In this document: one piece after another, positions 25,419-34,411 of the stretch
How the letters are laid out: the number at the start of each line of letters is the position of its first letter
Position numbering within the stretch: the first letter of the stretch is position 1
NCBI RefSeq assembly: GCF_014196835.1
Contig: NZ_JACIEK010000007.1
Span: 1 to 64,000, forward strand
From: Aureimonas pseudogalii
GTDB lineage: Bacteria; Pseudomonadota; Alphaproteobacteria; Rhizobiales; Rhizobiaceae
Length of the DNA: 64,000 nucleotides
Reading direction: 5' to 3'
Notes under the pieces: generated by a model
Databases searched by the model: none
What the model was told of the DNA's origin: nothing
Seen by the model: only the letters and a program-made list of their open reading frames with translations
Program-made: the position numbers and the translations under genes

Positions 25419-26243
25419 TCAGGCCCGCACGGCGAGCGGCGCCTCGGTCGGCGCGTTCAGGCGCGGGTCGATCGTCTGGATGTCCTGCAGCGCCAGTTGC
25501 ACGAGATCGGTCATCCGGGCGCGCGACAACTCCGCGTCGCCCGCCTCGATGGCGAGGAGCACCGCCTCGTGCTCGGGCACGGGATCGCGCGGCATCTGCC
25601 CGTCCCGCGCCTTGAACATCGTGGTCCAGCGTACGGCGGCGGCGATGCCGCTGGCGAGCGTTCCCAGGATCTCGTTGCCGGTGGCCTGCAGCACCGTCTC
25701 GTGGAAGAGCCGGTCCGCGTTGCGCCCCTCCTCCACGGCCAGCCCGTGGTCGCGCATCGCCGCGAGCGCGCCGTTCAGCGCCTCCAGCTGCTCGGGCGTG
25801 CGCCGCTGGGCGGCGAGCGCGGCCGCCGCCGGCTCCACGATCTCGCGCAGCTCGAACAGCTCGCGCACGAAGGCCGGCGGCGGCGGTCCGTTCTCGAAGA
25901 TCCAGCGAAGCACGTCGGGATCGAGGAAGTTCCAGCTCGATCGCGCGTTGACGCTGGTGCCGGCCTTCGGCCGGCTGCTGACGAGCCCCTTGGCCGCGAG
26001 GATGCGGATGGCCTCGCGATAGGCGGTGCGCGAGACCTTCAGCTTCTCGCTGAACAGCACCTCGTTGGCGAGAAACTCGCCGGGCTGGTAGCGTCCGGTG
26101 AGGATTGCAGTGCCGATGTCCTGCGCGATGGAGCCGTGAAGGCGCTGCGGCTGGCCGGCGATCGGCCGCCGTACGCCCGCGAAATCGAATGTCAGCGTCG
26201 TGTCCCCCCGCCAGAGCCGGCCCGCGCGCCGGCGCGCTCCCAC
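25419..26243 (-). CDS. GntR-family (FadR/FCD) transcriptional regulator
   Basis: About 274 residues from a GTG at 26243. An N-terminal winged helix (LHGSIAQDIGTAILTGRYQP, then KLKVSRTAYREAIRILAAKG and SRPKAGTSV) is followed by an all-helical FCD ligand domain (ELFELREIVEPAAAALAA, then FHETVLQATGN and PEHEAVLLAIEAGD). His residues of the metal-binding FCD type are present. No ATG lies at a sensible place; the first upstream Met (26339) is inside the ABC gene. The GTG, or a later CTG, is the likely start, so the N-terminus is uncertain. It sits 58 bases after the amide operon in the same direction and may respond to a related metabolite. Confidence 0.85.
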   Translation of the reverse strand: MGARRRAGRLWRGDTTLTFDFAGVRRPIAGQPQRLHGSIAQDIGTAILTGRYQPGEFLANEVLFSEKLKVSRTAYREAIRILAAKGLVSSRPKAGTSVNARSSWNFLDPDVLRWIFENGPPPPAFVRELFELREIVEPAAAALAAQRRTPEQLEALNGALAAMRDHGLAVEEGRNADRLFHETVLQATGNEILGTLASGIAAAVRWTTMFKARDGQMPRDPVPEHEAVLLAIEAGDAELSRARMTDLVQLALQDIQTIDPRLNAPTEAPLAVRA

Positions 26244-26301
26244 CCCGGCATAGCATGGCAGCGACCGGAGTTCACGAGACGAGCGGCACGGTGTTCCGCC
26301 T

Positions 26302-28095
26302 TCACGCGTCCTCGGCCACCCAGTGCCCGGCCCCGACATCGACGAGCGGCCGGCGCGCCGGCGCGTCGCCGATGCGTCGGACGCTCGACGGCAGTTCGCC
26401 CTCCATGCGCGCGAACGCCGGCCGGCGCCGCGCGGGATCGGCCACCGGCACGGCGTCGATCAGGCGGCGCGTGTAGGGGTGGCGCGGCGCACCGAAGATC
26501 TGGTCGCGCGTGCCCACCTCGACGATCTGCCCGAGATACATCACTGCCACCCGGTCGGAGATGTTCTCGACCACCGCCATGTCGTGGGAAATGAAGAGAT
26601 AGGCGACGCCGAACTCGGCCTGCAGCTCGGCCAGGAGATCGAGCACCCGCGCCTGCACCGAGACGTCGAGCGCCGAGACGCTCTCGTCGGCGACGATCAC
26701 CTTGGGTCTCAGCGCCAACGCGCGGGCGATCGAGAGACGCTGGCGCTGGCCGCCGGAAAACTCGTGCGGATACCGGTCGAGCCCGTCGGGCGAGAGGCCC
26801 ACGCGCTCGAACAGCTCCGCCACGCGCTCGCGGCGCTCGGCCTTCGTGCCGACGGCATAGATGTCCAGCGGCTCGCGCACCAGCGCGCCGGCGGTCATGC
26901 GCGGGTCGAGCGAGGCGTAAGGGTCCTGGAAAATCATTTGCACGTCGCGGCGCATCGCCTTTCGCCCGGGGCGGCCGAGGCCCGCCATGTCGCGACCGTT
27001 GACCGTGATGGTTCCGGCATAGGGCGCGAGCCCGGCCAGCGCCTTGGCGGTGGTGGACTTGCCGCAGCCCGATTCGCCGACGAGCGACAGCGTCTCGCCC
27101 GGCGCGATGGCGAAGGAGACGCCCTCGACGGCATGCACGAGCGCGCGCGTGCGGCCGAGAAGCCCTCCGCGCACGGGATAGCGCACCGTGAGGCCGCGCA
27201 CTTCGACCGCCGGCACCGGCGCGGCGGAGACGATCCGCGTCGCGCGCCGCCCCGGGCCGGCACCGATGCGCGGCACGGCGGCGAGCAGCGCCTTCGTGTA
27301 GTCGGTGCGCGGCCGGGCGAAGAGGTCGGCGGTCGTCCCCTCCTCCACCTTGGCGCCGCCGCGCATCACCACGACGCGCTCGCCCATCTCGGCGACGACG
27401 CCCATGTCGTGGGTGATGAGGATGATGGCGGTGCCGAGGTCGCGCTGCAGATCCTTCAACAGGCCGAGCACCTGCGCCTGCACCGTGACGTCGAGCGCCG
27501 TGGTCGGCTCGTCGGCGATGAGGACGTCCGGCTCCAGCGCCAGCGCCATCGCGATCATCACCCGCTGGCGCTGCCCGCCCGAGAGCTCGTGCGGATACTG
27601 ACCCATGCGGCTCGCGGCCTGCGGGATCCGCACCGCGTCGAGCGCGGCCACCGCCTGGCGCACGGCGTCGGCTCCGCCCACCGGCCGATGCGCGCGGATC
27701 GCCTCGGTGAGCTGGCGACCCACCGTCAGCACCGGATTGAGCGAGGTCATCGGCTCCTGAAAGATCATCGCGATCCGGTCGCCGCGGATCGCGCGCATCG
27801 CCGCCTCGTCGAGGCCGACGAGTTCCTGCATGCCCAAGCGCACCGAGCCGGCCGCGACGCGCGCGGCGGGCTTCGGCAGGAGGCCCAAGATCGCCAGCGA
27901 GGTCATCGACTTGCCCGAGCCCGATTCGCCGGCGATGCAGAGCGTCTCGCCACGTGCGAGATCGAAGGAGAGGTCGCGCACCACCGAGCGGCGCCCCTCG
28001 CGCGCGCCGACATTCACCGTCAGCCGGCGAACCGACAGGACCGAACGGGCCGCCGCGCCCGCCTGGGACGCGGCGATGGCCGGGTGCACCGTCAT
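26302..28095 (-). CDS. Fused dual ATP-binding protein of a dipeptide/amide ABC importer
   Basis: A 597-residue fusion of two Dpp/Opp-type ATPases (DppD plus DppF arrangement). First domain: Walker A GESGSGKS (about 54-61), signature ELSGGQRQRV (about 167-176), Walker B VLIADEPTTALD. Second domain: GESGCGKST (about 348-356), EFSGGQRQRLS (about 465-475), VIVADESVSALD, and the family-specific C-terminal extension after HPYTRRLIDAVP. It powers the permeases encoded at 30696-32524. The ATG at 28095 overlaps the amidase stop (ATGA), showing cotranscription. Confidence 0.94.
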   Translation of the reverse strand: MTVHPAIAASQAGAAARSVLSVRRLTVNVGAREGRRSVVRDLSFDLARGETLCIAGESGSGKSMTSLAILGLLPKPAARVAAGSVRLGMQELVGLDEAAMRAIRGDRIAMIFQEPMTSLNPVLTVGRQLTEAIRAHRPVGGADAVRQAVAALDAVRIPQAASRMGQYPHELSGGQRQRVMIAMALALEPDVLIADEPTTALDVTVQAQVLGLLKDLQRDLGTAIILITHDMGVVAEMGERVVVMRGGAKVEEGTTADLFARPRTDYTKALLAAVPRIGAGPGRRATRIVSAAPVPAVEVRGLTVRYPVRGGLLGRTRALVHAVEGVSFAIAPGETLSLVGESGCGKSTTAKALAGLAPYAGTITVNGRDMAGLGRPGRKAMRRDVQMIFQDPYASLDPRMTAGALVREPLDIYAVGTKAERRERVAELFERVGLSPDGLDRYPHEFSGGQRQRLSIARALALRPKVIVADESVSALDVSVQARVLDLLAELQAEFGVAYLFISHDMAVVENISDRVAVMYLGQIVEVGTRDQIFGAPRHPYTRRLIDAVPVADPARRRPAFARMEGELPSSVRRIGDAPARRPLVDVGAGHWVAEDA

Positions 28096-29036
28096 TCGAA
28101 GACGATCCGCGGGAAGTAGAACGACACCACCCAGTTCGGCATGTCGACGATCTCGGAAATGCGCAGATCCCCGCAGGTCGAGACCAGCATGTAGGCATCG
28201 ACCGGGTTCAGGTTGTAGCGGCCGGCGAGAAGCTCCACCATGTCGGCGACGGCGTGCCTGGCCCCCGTCATCAGGTCGGGCCCGACGCCGGTCGTCACCT
28301 CGTATCCCCTGGCGTCGAGATGGCGCGTCACCGGGCCGGCCGTGGTGAAGCGCGGCATCTTCAGCCGCGCGTCCTTCACGAGGTCGAGCGTCAGCGTCAC
28401 GTTCATCGGGCTCTCGATGGCGGTGCCGCAGACCTCGCCGTCGCCCTGCGCGGCATGGGTGTCGCCCACCGAGAAGAGCGCGCCCGCCACCTCCACCGGC
28501 AGGTAGAGCACCGTGCCGGCCGAGAGGTCGCGAATGTCGAGATTGCCGCCGACCCGGCGCGGCGGCACCACGGAATGGTGCCCCGGCTCGGCCGGCGCCA
28601 CGCCGATCGTGCCCGCGAACGGCTTCAGCGGCACGCGGCCATGCGCGCCGAAGGCCGCGGCGCCGAGCGTCGCGGGGTCGTAGCGCCAGAGCGTCAGCGC
28701 GGGATCCTTGAAGTCCTCGGCCAGCAGCCCGAAGCCGGGAATGTTGGCCGTCCAGCCGAAGCCGGAGGGCTCGAACCCCTCGATCGTCACTTTCAGGGCG
28801 TCGCCGGGCTCGGCGCCCTCGACGTAGATCGGCCCCGTCACCGGGTTGATCCTGCCGAAGTCGAGTGTCGAGACGTCGGCGACGGTGCTCGTCGCGGTCA
28901 ATTGGCCGCCGGAGGAATCGTGGCACTCGAAGAACACCGTCGAACCCGGCGCCACGCGCTGCGCCGGTTCGAAGGACTTGTCCCAGCCGTAGTGGAAGTG
29001 CCGGCCGTGGATCGTGTAGTCGCAGTTACTGCACAT
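28092..29036 (-). CDS. fmdA: Acetamidase/formamidase family hydrolase
   Basis: A 314-residue FmdA/AmdA-family enzyme that would hydrolyse formamide, acetamide or another short amide to the acid and ammonia. Family features: a beta-rich N-terminal half with VFFECHDSSGGQL (about 34-46), PVTGPIYVEGAEPGDALKV (about 65-83), VPPRRVGGNLDIRDL (about 158-172) and LFSVGDTHAAQGDGEVCG (about 187-204), and the C-terminal MLVSTCGDLRI (about 287-297). It is embedded in the transport operon, overlapping the substrate-binding-protein gene by 11 bases and the ATPase gene by 4. That ties the imported compound to amide hydrolysis. The precise substrate is inferred. Confidence 0.9.
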   Translation of the reverse strand: MCSNCDYTIHGRHFHYGWDKSFEPAQRVAPGSTVFFECHDSSGGQLTATSTVADVSTLDFGRINPVTGPIYVEGAEPGDALKVTIEGFEPSGFGWTANIPGFGLLAEDFKDPALTLWRYDPATLGAAAFGAHGRVPLKPFAGTIGVAPAEPGHHSVVPPRRVGGNLDIRDLSAGTVLYLPVEVAGALFSVGDTHAAQGDGEVCGTAIESPMNVTLTLDLVKDARLKMPRFTTAGPVTRHLDARGYEVTTGVGPDLMTGARHAVADMVELLAGRYNLNPVDAYMLVSTCGDLRISEIVDMPNWVVSFYFPRIVFE

Positions 29037-30651
29037 CGTTCACCGTCACGTAGCGGTAGTTCATCGGGGTGGCGACGGGATCGACGTAGAGCGCGTCGTC
29101 GCCGGCCATGCGGGGCGAGCGCAGCGTGAAGCGCTGCTCGTTGAAGACGGGCACCCAGGGCGCGTCCTTCATGATGTCGGCGTAGATGCCGCCCCAGAGC
29201 TTGAAGCGCTCCTCGGCCTTGGCGGGATCGACGATCGCGTCGGCGGCCGCGGCGCGCGCGTCGATCTCCTCGTTGCAGTACCACGACCAGTTCCAGCCGC
29301 CCTCGATGGCGCCGGCGCAGCCGAGGATCGGGCCGTAGAAGTTGGACGGATCGGGGAAGTCGGCGATCCAGCCCATGCCGCCGGACCAGACCATCGGAGC
29401 GCCTTCCTTCGAGCCGCCGGCGGCGATGACGTTGGCCTGCGCGAGGCTCTGCAGCGAGGCCTTGATGCCGATCGCCGCGAGATCCTGCTGGATCGCCTGC
29501 GCGATGCGGGGCTGCGGGTCGGTGTTGGCGACGAAGAGCTCGGTCTCGAACCCGTCCATGTGGCCGGCCTCGGCGAGCAGGGCCTTCGCCGCCGCGACGT
29601 CGTACTTGTAGCCCCCATAGTCCTTCACGTAGCCGGGCATCGCCGGCGGCAGCGGCTGGTTGGCCGGTACCGCGCGCCCGTTGATGATCTGGACGATGCG
29701 GTCCTTGTTGATGGCCATGTTGACGGCCTGGCGCACCTTCACGTCGTCGAAGGGCGCGAGCGTCGTGTTCATCGTGATGTAGCCGGTGTGCAGTTGCCCG
29801 CCCTCGACGACGTGCGACTTGGCCTCCGGGTCGTCCATCACCTCGCGGAACTTGGCCGGCGGGATGCCGTCGCCGGGCACGTCCACCTCGCCCTGCTGCA
29901 CGCGCAGCAGCGAGACGATCGGCTCCTGACCGATCTCGAAATGGATCTGGTCGAGCTTCGGCGCGTCGGAGCGGTAGTAGTCGGCGTTCTTCTCGAAGAC
30001 GAGGCGCTGGCCGAGCGTCCATTCCGCCAGCTTGAAGGCGCCGGTGCCGACGGGGTTGCGCCCGAAATCGGCGCCGGACTTCTCGACCTCCTCCTTCGGC
30101 ACGACGAAGGAGAAGTTCAGCGCCATCACCTGGAGGAAGGTCGCGTCGGGGCGCGACAGGGTGATCTCGACCGTCCTGGGATCGACGACCTTGACGCCCG
30201 AGAGTTCGGTGGCCTCGCCCGCCGACACCTTGTCGTAGCCTGCGATCGAGCCGAGGAACCCGGCGCCGGGCGACTGGGTCTTGGGGTTGGTGACGCGGTC
30301 GAGCGAGTATTTCACGTCGTCGGCCGTCATGGTGCGGCCGTTGTGGAATTTCACGCCCTCGCGCAGGGTGAACGTGAAGACCGTGCCGTCCGGCGAGATC
30401 GTGTAGCTCTCGGCGAGGCCCGGCCGCAGCGTCGCGGTGCCCGGCTCGTAGTCCATCAGCCCGTCGAACATGGCCTTGATCATCGAGAAGTTCTGCCAGT
30501 CGTAGCCGATCGCCGGGTCGAGCGTCGCGACGTCGTCCTTGTAGGTGACGGTGATCGAGCCGCCGGCGGCCTCCTGCGCCAGCGACGGCGTAGCGGCGAG
30601 GCCGGCGAGAAGCGCGGCGACGGCGGCGCCGGATTTCAGAAGCGTCATCAT
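29026..30651 (-). CDS. Dipeptide/amide-type ABC substrate-binding protein (SBP family 5)
   Basis: A 541-residue periplasmic binding protein of the DppA/OppA family. The signal peptide (MMTLLKSGAAVAALLAGLAA, cleavage after SLAQ) is followed by the family opening TYKDDVATLDPAIGYD and LREGVKFHNGRTMTADDVKYS (about 105-125). FVVPKEEVEK and PVGTGAFKL follow, with DVKVRQAVNMAINKDRI (about 300-316). It should capture the substrate for the permeases encoded just upstream. The start at 30651 is set by the signal peptide; 44 bases separate it from the upstream permease gene. Confidence 0.93.
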   Translation of the reverse strand: MMTLLKSGAAVAALLAGLAATPSLAQEAAGGSITVTYKDDVATLDPAIGYDWQNFSMIKAMFDGLMDYEPGTATLRPGLAESYTISPDGTVFTFTLREGVKFHNGRTMTADDVKYSLDRVTNPKTQSPGAGFLGSIAGYDKVSAGEATELSGVKVVDPRTVEITLSRPDATFLQVMALNFSFVVPKEEVEKSGADFGRNPVGTGAFKLAEWTLGQRLVFEKNADYYRSDAPKLDQIHFEIGQEPIVSLLRVQQGEVDVPGDGIPPAKFREVMDDPEAKSHVVEGGQLHTGYITMNTTLAPFDDVKVRQAVNMAINKDRIVQIINGRAVPANQPLPPAMPGYVKDYGGYKYDVAAAKALLAEAGHMDGFETELFVANTDPQPRIAQAIQQDLAAIGIKASLQSLAQANVIAAGGSKEGAPMVWSGGMGWIADFPDPSNFYGPILGCAGAIEGGWNWSWYCNEEIDARAAAADAIVDPAKAEERFKLWGGIYADIMKDAPWVPVFNEQRFTLRSPRMAGDDALYVDPVATPMNYRYVTVNDVQ

Positions 30652-30695
30652 GGGAAGCGGTCCTTGCGCTGCGGGCGGGTTGAGAGGGGCGCGCG

Positions 30696-31616
30696 TCATT
30701 TCAAGCGGATGCGCGGGTCGATGAACGGGGCGACGAGATCGGCCAGGAGGTTGCCGAGGACGATGGCGAGGGCCGAGACGAGCGTGACGCCCATGATGAT
30801 GGGAATGTCGACGCGCTGGATCGCCTGCCACGCGAGCTGGCCGATGCCGGGCCAGCCGAAGACGCTCTCCACCACAACGATGCCGCCCATGAAGATGCCG
30901 ATGTCGATGCCGATCATCGCGACCACCGGCAGGATGGCGTTGGGCAGCGCGTGGCGCAGCAGGATCGTGGCGCGCGGCAGGCCCTTGGCGCGGGCGGTGC
31001 GCATGTAGTCCTGCCGCAGCACGTCGATCATCGAGGAGCGCATCATGCGCGCGTACCAGCCGGCGCCGAGGATGCCGAGGGTCAGCGCCGGCAGCACGAG
31101 ATGGCGCCAGGTGCCGTAGCCGCCGATCGGGAACCAGCCGAGCTTGACGCCGAAGACGTAGAGCAGCAGCAGCCCGACCACGAATTGCGGCGCGGAGACG
31201 CCAATGAACGAGCCGACCATCAGCGCCTGATCGGTGGCCGAGCCGCGGCGCACCGCCGCCACCAGCCCCATCGTCAGCCCGATCGCGAGTTCGCAGGCGA
31301 TGCCGGCGGCCATCAGGAGGAGGCTCGCCGGCAGGCGCGAGACGATCAGCTCCGACACTTGGCTTCGCTGCAGGTAGGAGCGCCCGAGATCGCCCTGCAG
31401 GAGGTTGGCGAGATAGCGCGCGTACTGCACGAGGAAGGGCTGGTCGAGGCCGAGCTGGGCGCGGATGTTGGCCACCGTCTGCGCGCTCGCCGTGCGCCCC
31501 GCGATCTGGCGCACGGGGTCGGCCGGCAGGATGAAGAGCAGCGCGAAGGTGACGAGCGAGACGCCGAGAAGGATGAGCGCGGCCTGCACGAGGCGCCGCA
31601 GCGTGTAGACGGCCAT
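30696..31616 (-). CDS. ABC permease, DppB type
   Basis: A 306-residue inner-membrane permease with about six helices, starting MAVYTLRRLVQAALILLGVS. It shows the DppB features: ILPADPVRQIAG (about 29-40), ARMMRSSMIDVLRQDYMRTARAKGLP (the EAA-like coupling loop, about 190-215, continuing to LLRHALPNAILP), and a C-terminal FIDPRIRLK. Its start shares one base with the preceding gene's stop (TGATG), so the two permeases are coupled. Confidence 0.93.
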   Translation of the reverse strand: MAVYTLRRLVQAALILLGVSLVTFALLFILPADPVRQIAGRTASAQTVANIRAQLGLDQPFLVQYARYLANLLQGDLGRSYLQRSQVSELIVSRLPASLLLMAAGIACELAIGLTMGLVAAVRRGSATDQALMVGSFIGVSAPQFVVGLLLLYVFGVKLGWFPIGGYGTWRHLVLPALTLGILGAGWYARMMRSSMIDVLRQDYMRTARAKGLPRATILLRHALPNAILPVVAMIGIDIGIFMGGIVVVESVFGWPGIGQLAWQAIQRVDIPIIMGVTLVSALAIVLGNLLADLVAPFIDPRIRLK

Positions 31617-32524
31617 CAGCCCTGCCCCCGCTCGGTCGGGTCGAGCACGTCGCGCAGCGCATCGCCGACGAGGTTGAAGGCGAGCGCCAGCAGGAGGATC
31701 GCGGCGCCGGGGAAGAAGACCAGCCAGGGCGCGGCCTGGAAGTAGGTCTGGTTCTCGAAGATGATGTTGCCCCACGAGGCGTCGGGCGGCTGCACGCCGA
31801 CGCCGAGGAAGGAGAGCGTCGCCTCGAGCAGCACCGTCGTCGAGATGCCGAGCGTGCCCCAGACGATGATGGTCGAGGTGAGATGCGGCAGGATGTGGCG
31901 CAGCAGAATGCGCGCGTCGCCGGCACCCAGCGAGCGCTCGGCCTGCACGAACTCGCGCTCGGCGAGCGTCGAGGTCTCCGTGTAGATGACCCGCGCGATC
32001 TGCACCCAATTCACGAAGGCGATGACCATCGCCACGATCCAGAGGCTGGGATGGAGGATCGCCGCGAGGCAGATGGCGAGGAGCAGCGCCGGAAACGCCA
32101 TCATCAGATCGGTGAAGCGCATCAGCACCGCGCCGAGCACCCCGCGATAGTAGCCGGCGAGGACGCCCACCAGCGTGCCGATGGCGAGCGCCGTGCCGTT
32201 GGCGACGACGCCGATCACGAGCGAGGTGCGCGCCCCGTAGAGGATGCGCGTCAGGAGATCGCGGCCGAGGAGGTCGGTGCCGAGCCAGTAGGTGGCGTTG
32301 GGCGGCAGCGGCGCGCCCTCGATCGTCAGCCCGTCGAAGAACTGCTCGTTGGGATCGAAGGGCGAGAGCCAGGGCGCGAGCGCCGCCGCCAGCACCACGA
32401 GCGCGACGAGCGCCAGCCCGAACAGGGCGAGCGGCCGGCGCAGCAGGCGCGCGCCCGCGCTTCGCGCCGCGACCGGCGGCACGCCGACCGGCAGGAGCGG
32501 CTCAGTGGCGATATGATCCGTCAC
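31616..32524 (-). CDS. ABC permease, DppC type
   Basis: A 302-residue permease with a cytoplasmic N-terminus, then helix 1 (LALFGLALVALVVLAAALAP, about 32-51), the conserved YWLGTDLLGRDLLTRILYGA (about 79-98), the coupling loop LAEREFVQAERSLGAGDARI with RHILPHL (about 187-213), and LEATLSFLGVGVQPPDASWG (about 233-252). It partners the DppB-type protein. The start overlaps the end of the ANTAR gene by 23 bases. Confidence 0.94.
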   Translation of the reverse strand: MTDHIATEPLLPVGVPPVAARSAGARLLRRPLALFGLALVALVVLAAALAPWLSPFDPNEQFFDGLTIEGAPLPPNATYWLGTDLLGRDLLTRILYGARTSLVIGVVANGTALAIGTLVGVLAGYYRGVLGAVLMRFTDLMMAFPALLLAICLAAILHPSLWIVAMVIAFVNWVQIARVIYTETSTLAEREFVQAERSLGAGDARILLRHILPHLTSTIIVWGTLGISTTVLLEATLSFLGVGVQPPDASWGNIIFENQTYFQAAPWLVFFPGAAILLLALAFNLVGDALRDVLDPTERGQG

Positions 32525-33107
32525 GCCGGTCCTCCCCGTTCTTCAGGTCGCACACCCGCCGGGCGGCCTCCTCCAGAGTGATCTGCCAGGACATCGCGAG
32601 CTGGCGCAGCGCGGCGAAGGCGTCGTGCTCGCTCTTGCCGCCTTGCATCAGAATCAGCGTCGCGGTGACGATCGTGCGCCGCTCGCCGATCTGGCGCTTG
32701 AGATCGGCGATCTCGCGCAGCTGGCGCTGTCTGAGATCGAAGCCCTGGCGGGCGATGAGAAGGGCCGAATAGATGCCGGCGGCGCCGACCGGCTTGACCA
32801 GATGCGCATCCGCCCGGTGCGACAGCGTCCACTCGATGCGCCCCGGCGCCTCCGAGCCCACGAGCGCGATCAGCGGCATCGGCGCTTCGCCCGGAGCCCA
32901 GGGAAACTGCGCGTCGAAGCAGAGATCGGCATCGAAGAACAGAAAGTCCGACGCAAGGGCCGAGCCTGGCAGTTCCGGCCAGCACTCGGCGCCTTCGAGG
33001 CCGATGGCGGCGAGCTGGCGCAGGATGGCGCTGGCGCTGGCGTGCGGCTTGTGCAGCACGAGGGCCTTGGCGCCGCCAAGCTGCGGGATGCGGTCGCGGC
33101 GCGTCAC
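32502..33107 (-). CDS. ANTAR-domain antitermination regulator (AmiR/NasR type)
   Basis: A 201-residue response-regulator-like protein. Residues about 10-125 look like a degenerate receiver domain (KALVLHKPHASASAIL, DFLFFDADLCFD, LVKPVGAAGIYSAL). They are followed by a coiled-coil linker (RQLREIADLKRQIGERR) and an ANTAR RNA-binding domain (IVTATLILMQG, DAFAALRQLAMSWQITLEEA). The AmiR architecture is exact. It would bind the operon leader and prevent termination when released by the AmiC-like sensor. The GTG start at 33107 overlaps the sensor gene stop (GTGA), a coupling also seen in ami operons. Confidence 0.88.
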   Translation of the reverse strand: MTRRDRIPQLGGAKALVLHKPHASASAILRQLAAIGLEGAECWPELPGSALASDFLFFDADLCFDAQFPWAPGEAPMPLIALVGSEAPGRIEWTLSHRADAHLVKPVGAAGIYSALLIARQGFDLRQRQLREIADLKRQIGERRTIVTATLILMQGGKSEHDAFAALRQLAMSWQITLEEAARRVCDLKNGEDRRDGSYRH

Positions 33108-34222
33108 GAGATCGCCCTCAGGGCCGGCCGCGCGAAGGCGGTGCGCGGGTCGTAGCGCGAAAGGTAGGGGTCGGGTGCGACGAGGAACGGGCTCTGCCAC
33201 AGCGCCTCGAACCGATCACCTGCGATCGCGCCGATGCGCACGGGTAGGTCGACATGGTGGTTGTGTGGATCCACCGCGATGTCGCCGAGCGGGGTGAGAA
33301 ACGAGCGACCCGCGAAGGCGCGCGTGACGGTGTCGGGCGCATCGGTGCCCGCCGCCTCGATCGCGTCGGCGAGGATGAGGACAGCACTATAAGCCGACGC
33401 CATGAAGGCGGAGGTCGCGCCCGCTTGCGGCATCGGCGAGCGCGCCATGTCTGCGAAGAACGGGCTCACCGCGATATGCCCCTCGCCTGCGCCGGCGAGC
33501 TCCGCGATCTCGGGCTCCACCAGATTGCAGCTGACGATCGGCCGCAAGTCGGCGCGAAAGCTCGCGTATTCGCGGGCGAGCGCCGCATAGGCCTCGATGA
33601 AGGCGTAGGACGAGGGCCCGATCAGCGTGTTGAGGACGAAGGACGGCCTCGTAGCGCGGATCTCCTCGATCATCCGTGCCACGTCGGTGTCGCCGAGCGG
33701 CAGGTAGCGCTCGCCGAGAACCCGCCCGCCGGCATCGCCCACGATGTCGCGCGCCAGCCGGTTCACCTCCCAGCCCCAGATGTAGTTGGACCCGACGAGA
33801 AACGCGTCGGCCCCGAAGCGCGGCACGACGTAGCCGAGCAGCGGCACGAGATGCTGGTTGGGGCAGGCGCCGAGATAGACGATGCGATCATGCGCCTCGA
33901 ACCCCTCGTAGGGCGGCGCATACCAGAGCATGGCGCCGTGCCGCTCCAGCACCGGCGCCACCTCCTTGCGGCTCCAGGAGGTGATGCAGCCGACGACGTG
34001 CCGGATCTCGCCGCTGCGCAGAAGATCATGGCAGAGCGGCGCGTAGCGCTCGGTCCGCCCCGCCGGATCGGCCTCGGCGACGACGAAGGAGACGCCGCGC
34101 GAAGGGTCGGAATTGACGGCCCGCACGGCGTCGAGCGCGCCTGTGCGCGCCTCTGCCGAGAGCCGGGCGTAGTCGCCGCTGCGCGAGAACAGGAGACCGA
34201 TCGGAACGGATCGCTTCACCAT
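33104..34222 (-). CDS. amiC: AmiC-like amide sensor (cytoplasmic periplasmic-binding-protein fold)
   Basis: A 372-residue type-1 periplasmic-binding-protein fold without a signal peptide (start MVKRSVPIGLLFSRSGDYA), so it is cytoplasmic, as AmiC is. Conserved stretches include VVAEADPAGRTERYA (about 47-61), SGEIRHVVGCITSWSRKEV (about 70-88), HGAMLWYAPPYEGFE (about 94-108), VGSNYIWGWEVNRLARD (about 142-158) and SPFFADMARSPM (about 253-264). AmiC holds the ANTAR protein inactive until amide binds. It is the first gene of the operon and has a terminator just upstream. UrtA-like transport proteins share the fold, but they are exported. Confidence 0.87.
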   Translation of the reverse strand: MVKRSVPIGLLFSRSGDYARLSAEARTGALDAVRAVNSDPSRGVSFVVAEADPAGRTERYAPLCHDLLRSGEIRHVVGCITSWSRKEVAPVLERHGAMLWYAPPYEGFEAHDRIVYLGACPNQHLVPLLGYVVPRFGADAFLVGSNYIWGWEVNRLARDIVGDAGGRVLGERYLPLGDTDVARMIEEIRATRPSFVLNTLIGPSSYAFIEAYAALAREYASFRADLRPIVSCNLVEPEIAELAGAGEGHIAVSPFFADMARSPMPQAGATSAFMASAYSAVLILADAIEAAGTDAPDTVTRAFAGRSFLTPLGDIAVDPHNHHVDLPVRIGAIAGDRFEALWQSPFLVAPDPYLSRYDPRTAFARPALRAIS

Positions 34223-34236
34223 CGAGGGGGTCCAAA

Positions 34237-34280
34237 CAAAAAAGCCCCGCAGCCCGACGGGAGATCGGGTCTTGCGAGGC
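34237..34280 (-). terminator. Leader terminator (attenuator) upstream of the amide operon
   Basis: On the minus strand GCCTCGCA-AGACCCGA pairs with TCGGGCT-GCGGGGC around a short loop and is followed by TTTTTTG, only 14 bases before the first gene's start. Its position inside the leader and the ANTAR gene in the operon point to control by antitermination. The twin hexaloop hairpin bound by ANTAR proteins was not clearly identified. Confidence 0.75.
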
Positions 34281-34315
34281 GCGTTTGCCGTCCGGCGAGG
34301 CCGGTATGTCAGGTG

Positions 34316-34343
34316 ACCTTATCGCCCCCACCCATCAAGTCAA
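34316..34343 (-). promoter_or_regulatory. Candidate promoter of the amide operon
   Basis: Reading the minus strand, TTGACT (34343-34338) and TAAGGT (34321-34316) are spaced by 16 bases. Transcription would start about 30 bases before the leader terminator. The call is by eye. Confidence 0.45.
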
Positions 34344-34411
34344 GCGGAATGCCGCGGGATACGGCATGGCGCATATTGAGGCAAAGTCGGATCAACCGGG
34401 CCTGGCGAAGG

